From assembly GCA_036936605.1 (NCBI GenBank), contig JAUPFV010000001.1, forward strand, positions 215,231,530 through 215,295,529: a stretch of 64,000 bases of DNA, given 5' to 3'. The notes below the pieces were generated by a model, which saw nothing but the letters and a program-made list of their open reading frames with translations, made no database searches and was not told the origin of the DNA. Source of the stretch: Limnanthes douglasii subsp. nivea. Taxonomy: Eukaryota; Streptophyta; Magnoliopsida; Brassicales; Limnanthaceae. The position numbers were made by a program, and so were the translations under genes. Below, in pieces: positions 1-11,199 of the stretch (its first letter is position 1; each line of letters opens with the position of its first letter).

Positions 1-260
1 TTATCAATTTGATATCTTTTAAGTAATAATACAAGTTTGTTTTATACATTGATATCTTTTAAAAGATATAATCCAGAGTATGAAAGTCTACAACAAGATT
101 ATAATTCCTTGTTTATTTGAACAAATGCTACTTAATAGTAACACTGCTAATTAATAGTAATACTAACAGGTGTTTGTTATCCATTTGATATCTTTTAAGT
201 AACTATATAAGTTTGTTTTATACGTTGATATCTTTTAAAAGATATAATCTACCTTTTATA
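1..260 (+). repeat. Tandem 178-bp repeat upstream of kinase, copy 1
   Basis: A unit starting AGAGTATGAAAGTC begins at 75; the sequence before it (1-74) matches the end of the previous unit. In copy 2 the two units are seen in full from 16020 and 16198, giving a period of 178 bp. Each unit carries GATATCTTTTAA-type motifs twice. The function is unknown. The repeat forms the far upstream flank of the kinase gene. Confidence 0.7.
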
Positions 261-664
261 TAATTATAAAATTTAAAATTCAAACCTAAAATCTAAACGG
301 TATTAATAACAACATCAAACTTAAAATCGAGATCTAAAACTTTTGTAAAGAGATATTTTAAAGACTACAATAGACGATCGCCAGAATCGTAAGCCCATTC
401 TTCACAGAAAACAATTAAGTTTTAATGTATTTCTGCGCTTAACATGAATGGCAGAGTCTTGTTTATAAAGTTCTTGGTTTCTTGATTGTGCGGATTATTA
501 GACATTATCTTCATTGTTAATCACACTTAGTAGTTTCTTCTTTTGATGATCAGTGCAGGGAAGAATTATGTGCGATAAGCGTCAGAAACACTAATAAACC
601 TCTTCAATTATTGATATTCAAGTTGCATCAAGATTAGTAATAGTAGGAGATATATCTGGAAGGT

Positions 665-2017
665 ATGGAGAAATACAATTTAATTAAAGCAGTTGGTGAA
701 GGTGCATACGGCCGCGTTTGGCAAGCTATACATAAACAAACAGGTGAAGTTGTTGCTATTAAACAATTAAAAACAAAATACTATTCTCGGAAAGAATGCA
801 TGCAATTGAGAGAAGTTAAGTCACTATTGACGATGAATCATCCCAATATCGTGAAGCTCAAAGAGGTTATTTGGGAGCATGAAATGCTGTATTTGGTTTT
901 CGAATACTTGGACGGCAATCTTCGCCAGCTTATGAAACAAAAACAAAACCTACTTACAGAAGCTGAAGTCAGATACTGGTGTTTCCAAGTTTTTCAATCA
1001 CTTGCCTACATGCATCACCGTGGTTATTTTCATCGTGACCTTAAGCCAGAGAATTTGCTGGTCTCAAAAGATGTTATAAAACTTGCTGACTTTGGTCTCG
1101 CAAGAGAGATCACTTCACAGCCACCATACACTGAATATGTTGTCACCAGATGGTATCGTGCACCGGAGCTTCTCCTTCGATCATCCTTCTACAGCTCAAA
1201 TGTTGATATGTGGGCCATGGGAGCTATAATGGCCGAATTGTTTACCTTGCGTCCGCTCTTCCCTGGTGTTAGTGAAGCTGATGAAATTTACAAAATTTGC
1301 AGTGTACTAGGCAGCCCGACCACGGAAACATGGGCTGATGGAATGAATCTTGCAAAAGCTATCAATTACCGATTTCCTAACCATCCCGGTGTACCTCTCT
1401 CACGGATTATACCATCAGCAAGTGAAAATGCAATAAGCCTCATAACTCTGCTTTGCTCATGGGATCCTTGCAAGAGGCCAACAGCTGCAGAGGCTTTACA
1501 ACATCCTTTTTTCCAGAGTTGCTATTGCCTTCCACCAGCTATTCCTTCTAGGCCAACAAGCACCAGAATCCCTCTGTCCACATCCTTTGGGATGAAGGGA
1601 GCACAAGAGCATCCAACTGCGCAGAGGTATTCAGGGGCTGCTGCTACTTCGTCCAACGCTAAGCTCCCCTACAGCTCTTCTACTCCAAAATTCAATGCTC
1701 CGTCAAGCACAGTTATGCCCCCCAACCCATATATGGCTAATAATTATGAGGGTGGAAGTTTGGCTAGGAACACAAAATTCTACTATACCTCTCTTAACCA
1801 AGTTACGTATCGACCACCGTGGAGGCAGATTCCTATGTATGTCGCAAACAATAATTGGAATGTTGGTGGAGTTTTGGAAATTGCTGACGAATTGGCAAGT
1901 ATGAGAATTGCAGGGCGCGACAGGCTGTTTACCGGACCTTGTATGAGGGCGGGTGGAACAATGCACCAACCTACGAGATTCAACCGAACAATTTACTCGA
2001 GAGAAGTCGGTGGATGA
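665..2017 (+). CDS. CDKF-4/MHK-like serine/threonine protein kinase, copy 1
   Basis: This 450-codon intronless ORF encodes a CMGC-group kinase of the plant MAK/MHK type (the rice CDKF-4-like family). It has a glycine loop GEGAYGRV (residues 11-18), catalytic K33, C-helix E50, HRDLKPEN (123-130), DFG (142-144), a TEY activation motif (156-158) and APE (166-168). The catalytic domain ends near residue 285 and a Ser/Pro-rich tail follows, so the length is typical of the family. All catalytic residues are present, so an active kinase is expected. Substrates are unknown. The start follows AGGT and no upstream in-frame ATG improves it. Relatives in other plants are, to my knowledge, multi-exon, so the missing introns suggest a retrocopy that kept its frame. 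The protein is identical to the copy at 16788. Confidence 0.9.
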   Translation: MEKYNLIKAVGEGAYGRVWQAIHKQTGEVVAIKQLKTKYYSRKECMQLREVKSLLTMNHPNIVKLKEVIWEHEMLYLVFEYLDGNLRQLMKQKQNLLTEAEVRYWCFQVFQSLAYMHHRGYFHRDLKPENLLVSKDVIKLADFGLAREITSQPPYTEYVVTRWYRAPELLLRSSFYSSNVDMWAMGAIMAELFTLRPLFPGVSEADEIYKICSVLGSPTTETWADGMNLAKAINYRFPNHPGVPLSRIIPSASENAISLITLLCSWDPCKRPTAAEALQHPFFQSCYCLPPAIPSRPTSTRIPLSTSFGMKGAQEHPTAQRYSGAAATSSNAKLPYSSSTPKFNAPSSTVMPPNPYMANNYEGGSLARNTKFYYTSLNQVTYRPPWRQIPMYVANNNWNVGGVLEIADELASMRIAGRDRLFTGPCMRAGGTMHQPTRFNRTIYSREVGG

Positions 2018-3561
2018 TATATGTGTCATGTGATATACTTTACTACGAGACTAGTGTTTATTTTTTATTTTATTTAAATATTGGCAAACAATAATATGCT
2101 ATATGCATATATGTTTTTTTCTTATTTACAAAAAAGCCAATATGGTCCAACAGTATAAGGAAGTATTATATCACCCATAATGTCTCAATATTTCAATATT
2201 TGTTATTAAAATGTAGTTGTAAATAAAATAATCAACGTCGTTGCACTCTGAATTAGAGGCTACCTTAGTTTAAGCTAAGGCCTAGAGCGTAATATTTTCA
2301 GCTAAGGGTACTGCAGCTGCTGCAGTGTTGAGCATATTGGTTAACTTGTTGATCACTGTCTACAACTCATTGTCTTTCTAAACCATTATAACTTCCATTC
2401 TTTCTATGGTTCCTATACAATTATATCATATTTTCTGATATTCATCATAATGTTTCACAAACCAAACCAAGTGCTTCTTTTTTCTTTAAGAGATTCAGAT
2501 TCACCACCTATTGATTGTCCATGTTCTTTGGATCGTCGTTTTTGCTAAAGTTGGAAATTCAGTTGTTTCTTCTAAAAAAGCCGGCTACTAGCTTGGCTCT
2601 GAAGTTAAAATGCAGACTAGTCTCAGATTCTGTAAGTTGTGTGGAGACAGAGGTGATGTCCTAGCCACCACCCGCATGATAATATCAAACAAAGTTATAG
2701 AAAATAAAAACCTCTTCCCTCCTTAAACGAGAACCTTATTCATGGACTAAAATATTTATCTTATTACCATTGTTTTGAAAAAAATAATTATCCTACAATT
2801 AGTTTTTTCAAATCTGTCGTGCCATGTTGTTTTAAAAACATTTGTTCAGCCACACTATTTTTGGACAATATATCATGCCATAGTCATTGAAACTATGTCC
2901 TGCAATAGCCATGGAAAATCCGTCATGCCATCGCGACCGAAATCAGAACATAGAATCGCTGTTGAAAGGCCGTTAAAACTCTTAGCGGCCTGCTGGGCAG
3001 GCTATCGGATCTATTGATACATATGTAGTTTACTTTCGTTTTATAAAATATTATTAGTGGTGGTTCACTATAGTGTTATATTCATTTAGCCGGAAGAAGA
3101 TAAAAATTTTGTGGATGTTGTATCTAATCTACTTTAAGCTCTCAAGGAGATTCACAAGCACTACTTTTCCCACGAAAATTTTGAGGTTGAGGATATGGAT
3201 ACTGAGCTCATAGTTCAAAAGGTTGTATCTGTCGTGCTTGGTGGCTGTCCTTATATTAATTTTATTACTTTTTACTCAAGTACTGATGTTCTACTTTCGG
3301 ATTATCCATGTAATAACTGCTAGTTTTGTACACACGCACACTATTTAGAAACATATACTCCAGTACTAATGTTTTACATTAGGGATTATCCATGTAATAA
3401 TAACTGCTAGTTTTGTACACACAATAGATAGAAGTATATGGTTTTCAGTACGTATATTGTCATACTTCATTTAAAATTAACTGCAGGTTTACATGTTTTC
3501 TTAATACGAAAAGAAACTGTGGTCGTTATAACATTTCTTAATGAATCAAATGTAGCACGAC
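2018..3561. other. Noncoding 3' flank of kinase copy 1
   Basis: This AT-rich DNA has no supported gene. The 80-codon ORF at 2775-3017 is repeated unchanged in copy 2 but has no recognisable domain. A perfect short palindrome, GCAGCTGCTGC, lies near 2315. Duplicated phrases around 3300-3420 (CATGTAATAA...GTTTTGTACACAC) form a local direct repeat of about 100 bp. Confidence 0.6.
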
Positions 3562-3566
3562 ATGTA

Positions 3567-3821
3567 TGTTAGTGCGGAAGACAAAGGTTAATGGTGAGAG
3601 TAAACGAAAATGAGAGAGGCAGAGGAGTTACTGGAATGTGAAAAGAGAAGGACTTAATTCATTCAATAGAAATGCTTGTTTAAATACATATAAAGGTCAC
3701 TAACACACGTTAAGTGACTGACACAAGTTAAAAAAAAGATATAAGTAAAGTAAAGCTGCAGAGGACAACCAAAAGACACAAAATGTTAACATAAAATAAC
3801 AGCTTCTAAATAATTCTAACA
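3567..3821 (-). repeat. Copia 3' LTR
   Basis: This is a 255-bp terminal repeat, identical by eye to 7825-8079. It starts TGTTAG and ends TAACA in plus-strand reading. In element orientation it is the 3' LTR and would supply the polyadenylation region. A TATA-like ATACATATAAA (opposite strand TTTATATGTAT) lies near 3686-3697. Confidence 0.97.
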
Positions 3822-3830
3822 CTCCTCCTT
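3822..3830 (-). other. Copia polypurine tract
   Basis: On the minus strand AAGGAGGAG abuts the 3' LTR and follows the gag-pol TAA stop by two bases. This is the expected position of the plus-strand primer. Confidence 0.85.
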
Positions 3831-3832
3831 GT

Positions 3833-6800
3833 TTAGAAGCTGCAAACTCCAAGTCTTTTTCTCAAATCTTCAAACTTGCTTAGTGGCAGAGGTTTAGTGA
3901 AAATATCTGCAATTTGATCTTCAGATTTGCAGTAACGCAGACTCACATCACCACTCTTTTGAACTTCTCGAACAAAGAATAGCTTGATATTGAAGTGCTT
4001 AGTCTTTCCATGAAAGACCGGATTGTTTGAGATCGCAATGGCAGCCTGATTATCAACTAGAATTTCAGTTCTTTGTTCTTGCTCCATGTTTAGATCAACT
4101 AGAAGTTTCCTTAGCCAAAGAGCTTGATTAACAGTAGCTGCAGCAGCTATAAATTCTGCTTCAGCAGTGGATTGAGCTACTGTTTCCTGCTTCTTTGAAC
4201 TCCAACAAAATATACCTGATCCAAGGGAAAAACAGTAACCTGATGTACTTTTCATATCATCAATCGAGCCGCCCCAATCACTGTCAGAGAAACCAATTAG
4301 TTGCATCTCTTTCTGCTTCAAAAACTTAACTCCATAATTCCAAGTCCCCTTTACGTATCTGATAACTCTTTTCGCTGCTGTCATGTGAGTTTCGTTGGGA
4401 CAAAACATGAATCTGGAGAGAATACTTACAGCATTTAATATGTCTGGTCTGGTTGCTGTCAAATACATCAAACAACCTACCAAACTCCTGAACTCGTCTT
4501 CAATAACCTTAGCAGAACCATCATCTTTGACCAGCTTCTCCTTTTGATTCATAGGAGTATTCATTGCTTTGCAATCTTCCATTTGAAATTTTTTAAGTAT
4601 CTGCTTTGCATACGTTCCTTGACATATGAACACTTCATCTTGGCTTTGTTTGATCTCAATGCCGAGGAAGTATGACATCAAACCAAGGTCTGTCATTTCG
4701 AAAAACTCTTCCATTTCGAGTTTAAACTGATTAATTTGGTCAAGGCTGTTTCCTGTAATTAACAAATCATCTACATAAAGAGAAATGATTAAGGTATTTG
4801 TACCTTCATTCTTGACATACAATGTGAGTTCAGATTGACTTTTGCGAAAGCCAAGACCCACCAAATGATCATCAATCTTGCTGTACCATGCTCGCGGAGC
4901 CTGTTTTAGGCCGTATAAAGCCTTTTTTAACAAATAGACTTTATCTTCACTCCCTCTGCTTACAAAACCTTCAGGCTGTTCAACAAAAATTTCTTCTTGC
5001 AAGTCTCCATTTAAGAACGCAGATTTAACATCAAGTTGGAACACTTTCCAACCATTTTGAGCAGCAAGAGCAAGCAGTAATCTTACCGTGTCAAGCCTAG
5101 CAACAGGTGCAAATGTTTCCGAATAGTCCACTCCAAACACTTGTGCATATCCTTTTACAACAAGTCTTGCTTTGAATCTGTTAACTGAACCATCAGGATT
5201 TTGTTTTGTTCTGAAAACCCATTTTACACCAATTATTTTTCTGTTTAGAGGTCGATCAACCAACTCCCAAGTTTTATTTTTTACGATCATCGACAGCTCC
5301 TCCTGCATTGCAGCCATCCAATGCTGACTGTCTTTTGCATCACAGAACCCTGTAGGTTCACAGACAGCTACATTACATCTTTGATAAATATTAGACAGAG
5401 ACCTAGTACCTCTTACCGGAGCATCATCAACTGAAACATCTTGCCCCTCATCTCTAGGAACTTCTTCTTCTATCATGCTACCATTGATTGAACTGTTCTG
5501 TGAATGAAAAATCTGGTTCACCTTGGTTGATTCTTCCCAATTCCATTGCTCATTTTCAATAAAATGAACATCTCGGCTCACTATAACTCGACCAGTAAGT
5601 GGCTGGAAAATTTTATAAGCTTTGGATATACTGTTATACCCAATAAAAATTCCAGCTTCTGCCTTTTTATCAAGCTTATCTCGCTTGACCAGTGGAATAT
5701 AAGTAAAACAAAGGCAGCCAAATATTCTAAGAAACTTTAAAGAAGGTTTGTAACCATACCAAGCTTCAAATGGTGTCAAGTCTTTTACAGCTTTCGTCGA
5801 AATTCGATTTTGCAAGAACACAGCAGTGTTTGCTGCTTCTCCCCAAAAGCATTTTGGAAGATTTTTTTCATGAAGCATGCATCTTGTCATCTCCATTATA
5901 AATCGATTTCTTCTTTCACTGACTCCGTTTTGTTGAGGAGAATATGGAGCTGTCAATTGATGTTCAATTCCAGCATCTTCACAAAACCTGTTAAAATTTT
6001 CCGAGGTGTATTCTCCACCATTATCAGACCTTATAGTCTGAATCAAGCATCCACTTTCATTCTCAACTCTTGATTTAAATTTCCAAAACACACCAGCAAC
6101 TTCTGATTTTTGTTTTAAAAAATAAATCCAACACATTCTTGTTAGATCATCAATAAAAATGATGTAATAGAGATTACCATTTAGTGATGGTGTTCGTTGA
6201 GGGCCGCAGAGATCAGTATGAACCAGCTGTAGCTTTCTCGAGGCTCTCCAAGCTTGTTTAGGAAATGGTTTCCTGTGCTGCTTCCCAAAATTACAAGCCT
6301 GACAATGAGGCATGTCATCATCAATGTCTGTGAGTCCTTCAACCAGCTTCTTTGACTGCATATGAAGCAGCCCTCGATGATGAAAATGCCCAAGTCTTTT
6401 ATGCCAAATCTCACTAGCACAAGGTCTGGATTTGAAAGCCATCTGCTCCTTTTCCATTGGATTTAGAGCAAAACTTTTTGCTTTCATTTCAACATTGAAC
6501 AAGTCTTTGCCGCTAGCATCTTTGATCAAGCACTGTTTGTTCTCAAACAACACTTTATAGCCTTTATCAAGCAATTGACCAACGCTTAACAGATTTTGAT
6601 CAATTTTCGGAACAAATAAAACATCTGAAATAAACTTCGTACCTCTGTAGCTTGTTATAGCTACTGTACCTTTTCCCTTGACTTCTAGGTGTTCACCATT
6701 TCCGATCCTCACTCTCTTGACTTCGGTATCTTTTAATTCTTCAAAGAGTTCTTTATCATATGTCATATGATTTGTGCACCCACTGTCAATCAACCAGCTT

Positions 6801-7780
6801 TCACTGGATTCTCTGCCTGAAAAACAAGTGACCACAAACAGTTGATCTTCTTCTTCTTGATCAGCTACACGTGCATCTGCTTCCTGCATATGCTTCTGGC
6901 CTTTTACTTTACAAATTGCAGCTTCATGTCCAACTTGATTACATTTGGAGCATTTAGCATCAGGTCTCCTCCAACATCTGTGTGGTGGATGACCTTTAAG
7001 TTTACAATGACGGCAAGGCGGGTAGGATTTTCTAACATCTGCTTCTTTTCTTTTTTGAAAATTGTTAGATGAATCTCCATTCTTCCAGTGATTTTTGAAG
7101 TTTATTTTTTTATACCTGTTGCTGTCTTCATGCTTTACAGGTAAGGCACCTTCAATTACTTCTTCTTGCCTCATAGACCTTCTCTGCTCTTGTGCTTGCA
7201 AGGCATTTAAGAGCTCTGTAAGGGAGATATTTGACAGATCTTTGGTGTTCTCCAAAGTAGTAATGGTGGCTTCGAACCTCTCTGGAACAGTCACCAATAT
7301 TTTTTCGACAATCCTGGAGTCTGTTAACTCAGACCCAAGAAATCTCACCTTGTTGGCAATGTTGAGAAGTCTGTCAGAGTACTGCTTCACGCACTCAGAC
7401 TCCTTCATCTTCTGCAACTCAAAATCCCTAATTAAATTAAGGACCTTCATTCCACGAATCCTTTCATCTCCTTCGTACTCAGCCTTGAGGTAATCCCAAA
7501 TTTCTTTGGCTGTTTTGAGGGACATAATTCGTGTGAAAATCATTTGAGATACTGCTGCAAATAGACAAGCTTTTGCCTTTGATTTTCTCGTCTTCTTTTC
7601 CTTATGTGCTTTGATCTGTGCCATGGTAGGATTTGCTGGAAGTTGAGGGATTTCGTAATCCTCTTCTACTGCTTCCCAAAGATCTAAAGCTTCCAAGTAA
7701 GTCTCCATACGAACTTCCCACATTTGATAATTGTCTCCATCGAAGACTGGTGGTGCAGCGATTGAAAATTCTCTTTCCAT
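3833..7780 (-). CDS. Copia gag-pol polyprotein
   Basis: This single 1315-codon ORF has no internal stop. Domains in order: a Gag region (UBN2-like, residues about 1-230); two zinc knuckles (CRHCKLKGHPPHRC near 257 and CSKCNQVGHEAAIC near 280); an aspartic protease with WLIDSGCTNHM (near 328); a GAG-pre-integrase region with WHKRLGHFHHRGL; an integrase core with HTDLCGP, a DNGGEY motif (near 586) and the downstream catalytic Glu; a reverse transcriptase with YVDD (near 1001); and an RNase H ending with ADIFTKPL (near 1295). Protease before integrase before RT is the Copia order. The ATG lies 28 bp inside the primer site, and the stop falls next to the polypurine tract. The intact frame and identical LTRs make this the most plausible autonomous element in the window. 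Confidence 0.97.
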   Translation of the reverse strand: MEREFSIAAPPVFDGDNYQMWEVRMETYLEALDLWEAVEEDYEIPQLPANPTMAQIKAHKEKKTRKSKAKACLFAAVSQMIFTRIMSLKTAKEIWDYLKAEYEGDERIRGMKVLNLIRDFELQKMKESECVKQYSDRLLNIANKVRFLGSELTDSRIVEKILVTVPERFEATITTLENTKDLSNISLTELLNALQAQEQRRSMRQEEVIEGALPVKHEDSNRYKKINFKNHWKNGDSSNNFQKRKEADVRKSYPPCRHCKLKGHPPHRCWRRPDAKCSKCNQVGHEAAICKVKGQKHMQEADARVADQEEEDQLFVVTCFSGRESSESWLIDSGCTNHMTYDKELFEELKDTEVKRVRIGNGEHLEVKGKGTVAITSYRGTKFISDVLFVPKIDQNLLSVGQLLDKGYKVLFENKQCLIKDASGKDLFNVEMKAKSFALNPMEKEQMAFKSRPCASEIWHKRLGHFHHRGLLHMQSKKLVEGLTDIDDDMPHCQACNFGKQHRKPFPKQAWRASRKLQLVHTDLCGPQRTPSLNGNLYYIIFIDDLTRMCWIYFLKQKSEVAGVFWKFKSRVENESGCLIQTIRSDNGGEYTSENFNRFCEDAGIEHQLTAPYSPQQNGVSERRNRFIMEMTRCMLHEKNLPKCFWGEAANTAVFLQNRISTKAVKDLTPFEAWYGYKPSLKFLRIFGCLCFTYIPLVKRDKLDKKAEAGIFIGYNSISKAYKIFQPLTGRVIVSRDVHFIENEQWNWEESTKVNQIFHSQNSSINGSMIEEEVPRDEGQDVSVDDAPVRGTRSLSNIYQRCNVAVCEPTGFCDAKDSQHWMAAMQEELSMIVKNKTWELVDRPLNRKIIGVKWVFRTKQNPDGSVNRFKARLVVKGYAQVFGVDYSETFAPVARLDTVRLLLALAAQNGWKVFQLDVKSAFLNGDLQEEIFVEQPEGFVSRGSEDKVYLLKKALYGLKQAPRAWYSKIDDHLVGLGFRKSQSELTLYVKNEGTNTLIISLYVDDLLITGNSLDQINQFKLEMEEFFEMTDLGLMSYFLGIEIKQSQDEVFICQGTYAKQILKKFQMEDCKAMNTPMNQKEKLVKDDGSAKVIEDEFRSLVGCLMYLTATRPDILNAVSILSRFMFCPNETHMTAAKRVIRYVKGTWNYGVKFLKQKEMQLIGFSDSDWGGSIDDMKSTSGYCFSLGSGIFCWSSKKQETVAQSTAEAEFIAAAATVNQALWLRKLLVDLNMEQEQRTEILVDNQAAIAISNNPVFHGKTKHFNIKLFFVREVQKSGDVSLRYCKSEDQIADIFTKPLPLSKFEDLRKRLGVCSF

Positions 7781-7808
7781 TTTAACCTCACAAGTCCCTT
7801 AAGAAGAG

Positions 7809-7821
7809 GGCTCTGGTACCA
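7809..7821 (-). other. Copia primer binding site (tRNA-iMet)
   Basis: The minus strand reads TGGTACCAGAGCC three bases inside the 5' LTR. It is complementary to the 3' end of plant initiator tRNA-Met (usual site TGGTATCAGAGC) with one mismatch. Confidence 0.85.
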
Positions 7822-7824
7822 CTT

Positions 7825-8079
7825 TGTTAGTGCGGAAGACAAAGGTTAATGGTGAGAGTAAACGAAAATGAGAGAGGCAGAGGAGTTACTGGAATGTGAA
7901 AAGAGAAGGACTTAATTCATTCAATAGAAATGCTTGTTTAAATACATATAAAGGTCACTAACACACGTTAAGTGACTGACACAAGTTAAAAAAAAGATAT
8001 AAGTAAAGTAAAGCTGCAGAGGACAACCAAAAGACACAAAATGTTAACATAAAATAACAGCTTCTAAATAATTCTAACA
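7825..8079 (-). repeat. Copia 5' LTR with promoter
   Basis: This 255-bp LTR is identical by eye to the left LTR. In element orientation it begins TGTTAGAATT and ends CACTAACA. A TATA-like stretch (TTTATATGTATTTAA on the minus strand) lies about 130 bp from its start and would drive the genomic transcript. Confidence 0.95.
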
Positions 8080-8084
8080 ATGTA

Positions 8085-11000
8085 TGCTAGATTGATTCGA
8101 GTTCCATGGCAAAAGTGACTTCTAAAATAAACTCTTTTAAGTTGCTAGAAATACTCATTACAGCAAGATAAAGATCTGTTTGTTCCATAATGAAAAAGGA
8201 AAATGAAAACCAAAATATTCCAAAATTAGTAAATTGAGGAACTGACTTCGGACACCAGGAAGGACTGTTTTCTTTGGTGTAAAGATTTGGTGGTGCAAAG
8301 TGAAACAAAGTCGGTGACTGCTGGAAAAAATGTGTAATTTATGTATGCCTTTTATATCGAGATACAGATAAATGACTTAATCTCCTTAGAGGGCTCGGCA
8401 TAAGCTATCGGTCTTGAAACATATTTTGTGAGTCTGGAAGCATCAAGAAGGTCTTCTCAAAAGGGGTAGGGAGTACCAGCATAGATGAAGATGAAAAATG
8501 AGCTCCAAACACCGCCAGGTTACAGAACTTCCCTTTACCAGATCTATGATTTGATATAGTTGCGTGTGTCTCAATGTTTGTCCTTGAAATTACTACATTC
8601 AGAAACCGATTATGAAGAATCAAATATAGGCACCTTCAGAAAGCTGCACTTGTAAACCATGTTAAAAATCCTGAAACAATTACCAGTGGTTACAATCCTA
8701 ATACAGTGCTAAACAAACATGGGCAAGGCTAAATTTAGACAGTTCTTCTTATAACGAGACTCTACTATAATAGGACGTATTATGGCTATAATGAGACCCC
8801 AATATTTACAGAAGTGTTATTGATATAAAAATCTATTTTTAACCAAATTTAGAGTCGTACCATTATATTGGGGTCTCATTATTGCAAATTTAGAGTCGTA
8901 CCAATGGATATGTTATGAAATGAAAGTGGATGGTATAGTATTTAAGAAACATTTAGCTTCAAACTTCAAAATGATAGAGACTCTTGTTTATAAATTTATG
9001 ATAGCGAAAAGTTGCAAAGGATAATGAGTTAACATGTATGACACACTATCATACATATCGAGTTAGTGTTTAACTTGAAAATTGGATGAGTTTGTCGTCT
9101 TGTGAGATACTTATTGCGACCACTTTCCAATGCATATTTTGTTGTCTCGCCCAAAAAGGGTTTATTAAGTATTTGCCATTCAAAAAGACAATATATGTGT
9201 TTAGACAACTAAAAGAGATCAGACTTGATTTCGTGAACGAAAACCATTTCTTTCACGTACGTCTTTATATTTGGTTGTTCATTATTTATTTGTGTGGCAC
9301 AAACAGTTTTTTGTATTTATTTATCATTTAGACATTAACGGTTTTATAGGTCAAAATATATTATGGTGAATATTTACAACCTATATGCACCACATGGTAT
9401 AGTTAAAATAAAGTTGAAGCATTCGATTAGTTGTTGTCATTGCTCAATAGATTTACAATATTCCTACAACTTTTTCCAGTAAAGGATCGATTGTTCCTAA
9501 AAATATAAAAATTTAACAAAAGGCGGATATAATGTGCATTATTAACATGTTTATGGTGATAATTTATTTTCAAAAAAAATCCAAATATGTTGATAACAAT
9601 TTTATTTTTATATTTTAATATCGAATCATCGTTCAAGCTAAATTTTATGAAATCTAGTGTTCTTAATTTGTGTGTTGTAGTTATATTTACATATTTTGTG
9701 AAACATTGTTTACTTCTATTAACTTTCCAAACATAGTGTACTCAACATTTATTATGCATATTATATTGCATACCATATTTGTGAAACATATTTTATTTGT
9801 GTTTACAAAACATATATTATTTTCATTTGAGAAATTATTTATTTGTATGTTCTATGGAACATGGGTTACTTAATATTTACGAACCATAAGGTACGTAGAG
9901 CATGTTGCGAGATATGATCTATAGTCCAATTTTAATATTTGGAAGCCTGATTTTGCCACCACCTGACAAAATCATTCTTTAAATGTAAAGCATAAATACG
10001 TTAGAGTTTGGTAAATTTTATACTAGGGTTCTCTTTTAAAAATATTTCTCTATATGAGGGCTCTTTCTTAACACTTTATTTAAATTATGTTTATCTCTCT
10101 TGAACAAGCATACAATCACTCACGTATGCATTTCTTATCTCGATGTTTTAAAAGACAATGTTACTGGTTAAAAACAGTTAACCTATTCCACAAATATGTG
10201 CTTATGTATTATAATTGCGTGCATCTATATATTTTATAAGTTTATGTATCTCTATGTTTCGCAATGTACGGTCTAATAATGTTTCACAGTTATGTCACAC
10301 CTACATCCTGATAATATTAAAGGGTTGCATGTATATTAGATATATCGTTTCACACGTTATGTACCTCTAATTACGTAAATTATTATCAATCATTGTTCGC
10401 AAGCTACTTAATTCTAATTTTATAAATATTTGCAAATAGTATATTTTTAATATATGTTTCCTCTAATTATGCAAATTGTGTACATACATTTTTTTTCAAG
10501 CTACTTAACTTTAATTTCACAAATATTTGATAATATTATGTTTCACATATTGTTTTCTCTAATGAAGTTATTTTTTTACAAAGATTGGTACGTAAGTTAC
10601 TTATCTCTAATTTCGTAAATGTACGTTATTACCATTTTTAGAAGTATTTTTTACCTCTAATTTGGAAAATGTTTGATAATAATTCTTGTTCATAATCCTA
10701 TGTTTGATAAGGTCATATATTCGTATTTTGTAAGTTATATATAATTCAGATATTAGTATTGTTTAATCAAACACTTTTCCTTTTATATTTATGGTGGACT
10801 TCTTGTTCAAGCCAATACCAAGAGAGAGGAATTTGGAACAGTTGAAGAAGGTTAGGAGGTTAGAGAAGAAGAAAGTAAGGAGAACCAACATAAAAAGAGG
10901 TGCAAGAATATGAAGAAGAAGACGAGACTCAAAAAATGTGTCTAATCATGAAGGATATAACGTTAACTTTGTGGTAATATCAAGAAACGAACCAATATAA

Positions 11001-11190
11001 GAACTTTCCTCGAACGATTTTGTAAAAACACACAAATCTCATCAAAACATGAAACTTTATTAGTGAAGAAAATGTTAATACTTCGAAACAGATTTTAGCG
11101 CTTAAATAATATGTAAAAGCCATGGCCTAAAATATCAAAAGCCTATAATATTTTTCAGAGTTAGGAGAAACTCAATAAAACTCAACTATG
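8085..11190. other. Noncoding distal flank, duplication copy 1
   Basis: This AT-rich stretch has no supported gene. Short ORFs here (for example 8087-8308, 9086-9331 and 9670-9873) recur in copy 2 only because the whole segment is duplicated. From about 10200 to 10750 it breaks into degenerate repeats of roughly 90 bp, each containing CTCTAATT or a variant followed by GTAAATTAT or CAAGCTACTTAA phrases. From 10800 to 10920 a purine-rich strand reads like a Lys/Arg/Glu-rich coding remnant with stops. Confidence 0.6.
8788..8882. repeat. Perfect 18-bp inverted repeat (hairpin), copy 1
   Basis: ATAATGAGACCCCAATAT (8788-8805) is exactly reverse-complemented at 8865-8882, with a 59-bp loop. The same structure is kept in copy 2 near 20393-20487. 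It may be the core of a small nonautonomous transposon; no autonomous partner is seen. Confidence 0.75.
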
Positions 11191-11199
11191 CAACTACAT

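Larger units (their letters stand above)
3567..8079 (-). mobile_element. Complete Ty1/Copia LTR retrotransposon
   Basis: This 4513-bp element is bounded by two 255-bp LTRs (TG...CA) that look identical base for base. They are flanked by a 5-bp target duplication, ATGTA (3562-3566 and 8080-8084). The empty site, with a single ATGTA, is preserved in duplication copy 2 at 19685-19689, which proves the boundaries. From its 5' LTR on the right, the element has a tRNA-iMet-type primer site, one uninterrupted gag-pol ORF, and a purine tract touching the 3' LTR. Identical LTRs and the intact ORF mean a very recent insertion that may still be autonomous. Confidence 0.98.

Noticed and set aside
2775..3017. 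80-codon ORF conserved in both duplication copies
   Set aside because: Conservation is explained by the recent duplication; there is no domain and the composition is not coding-like.
5546..7493. Several plus-strand ORFs of 64-132 codons
   Set aside because: They are antisense shadows of the Copia gag-pol.
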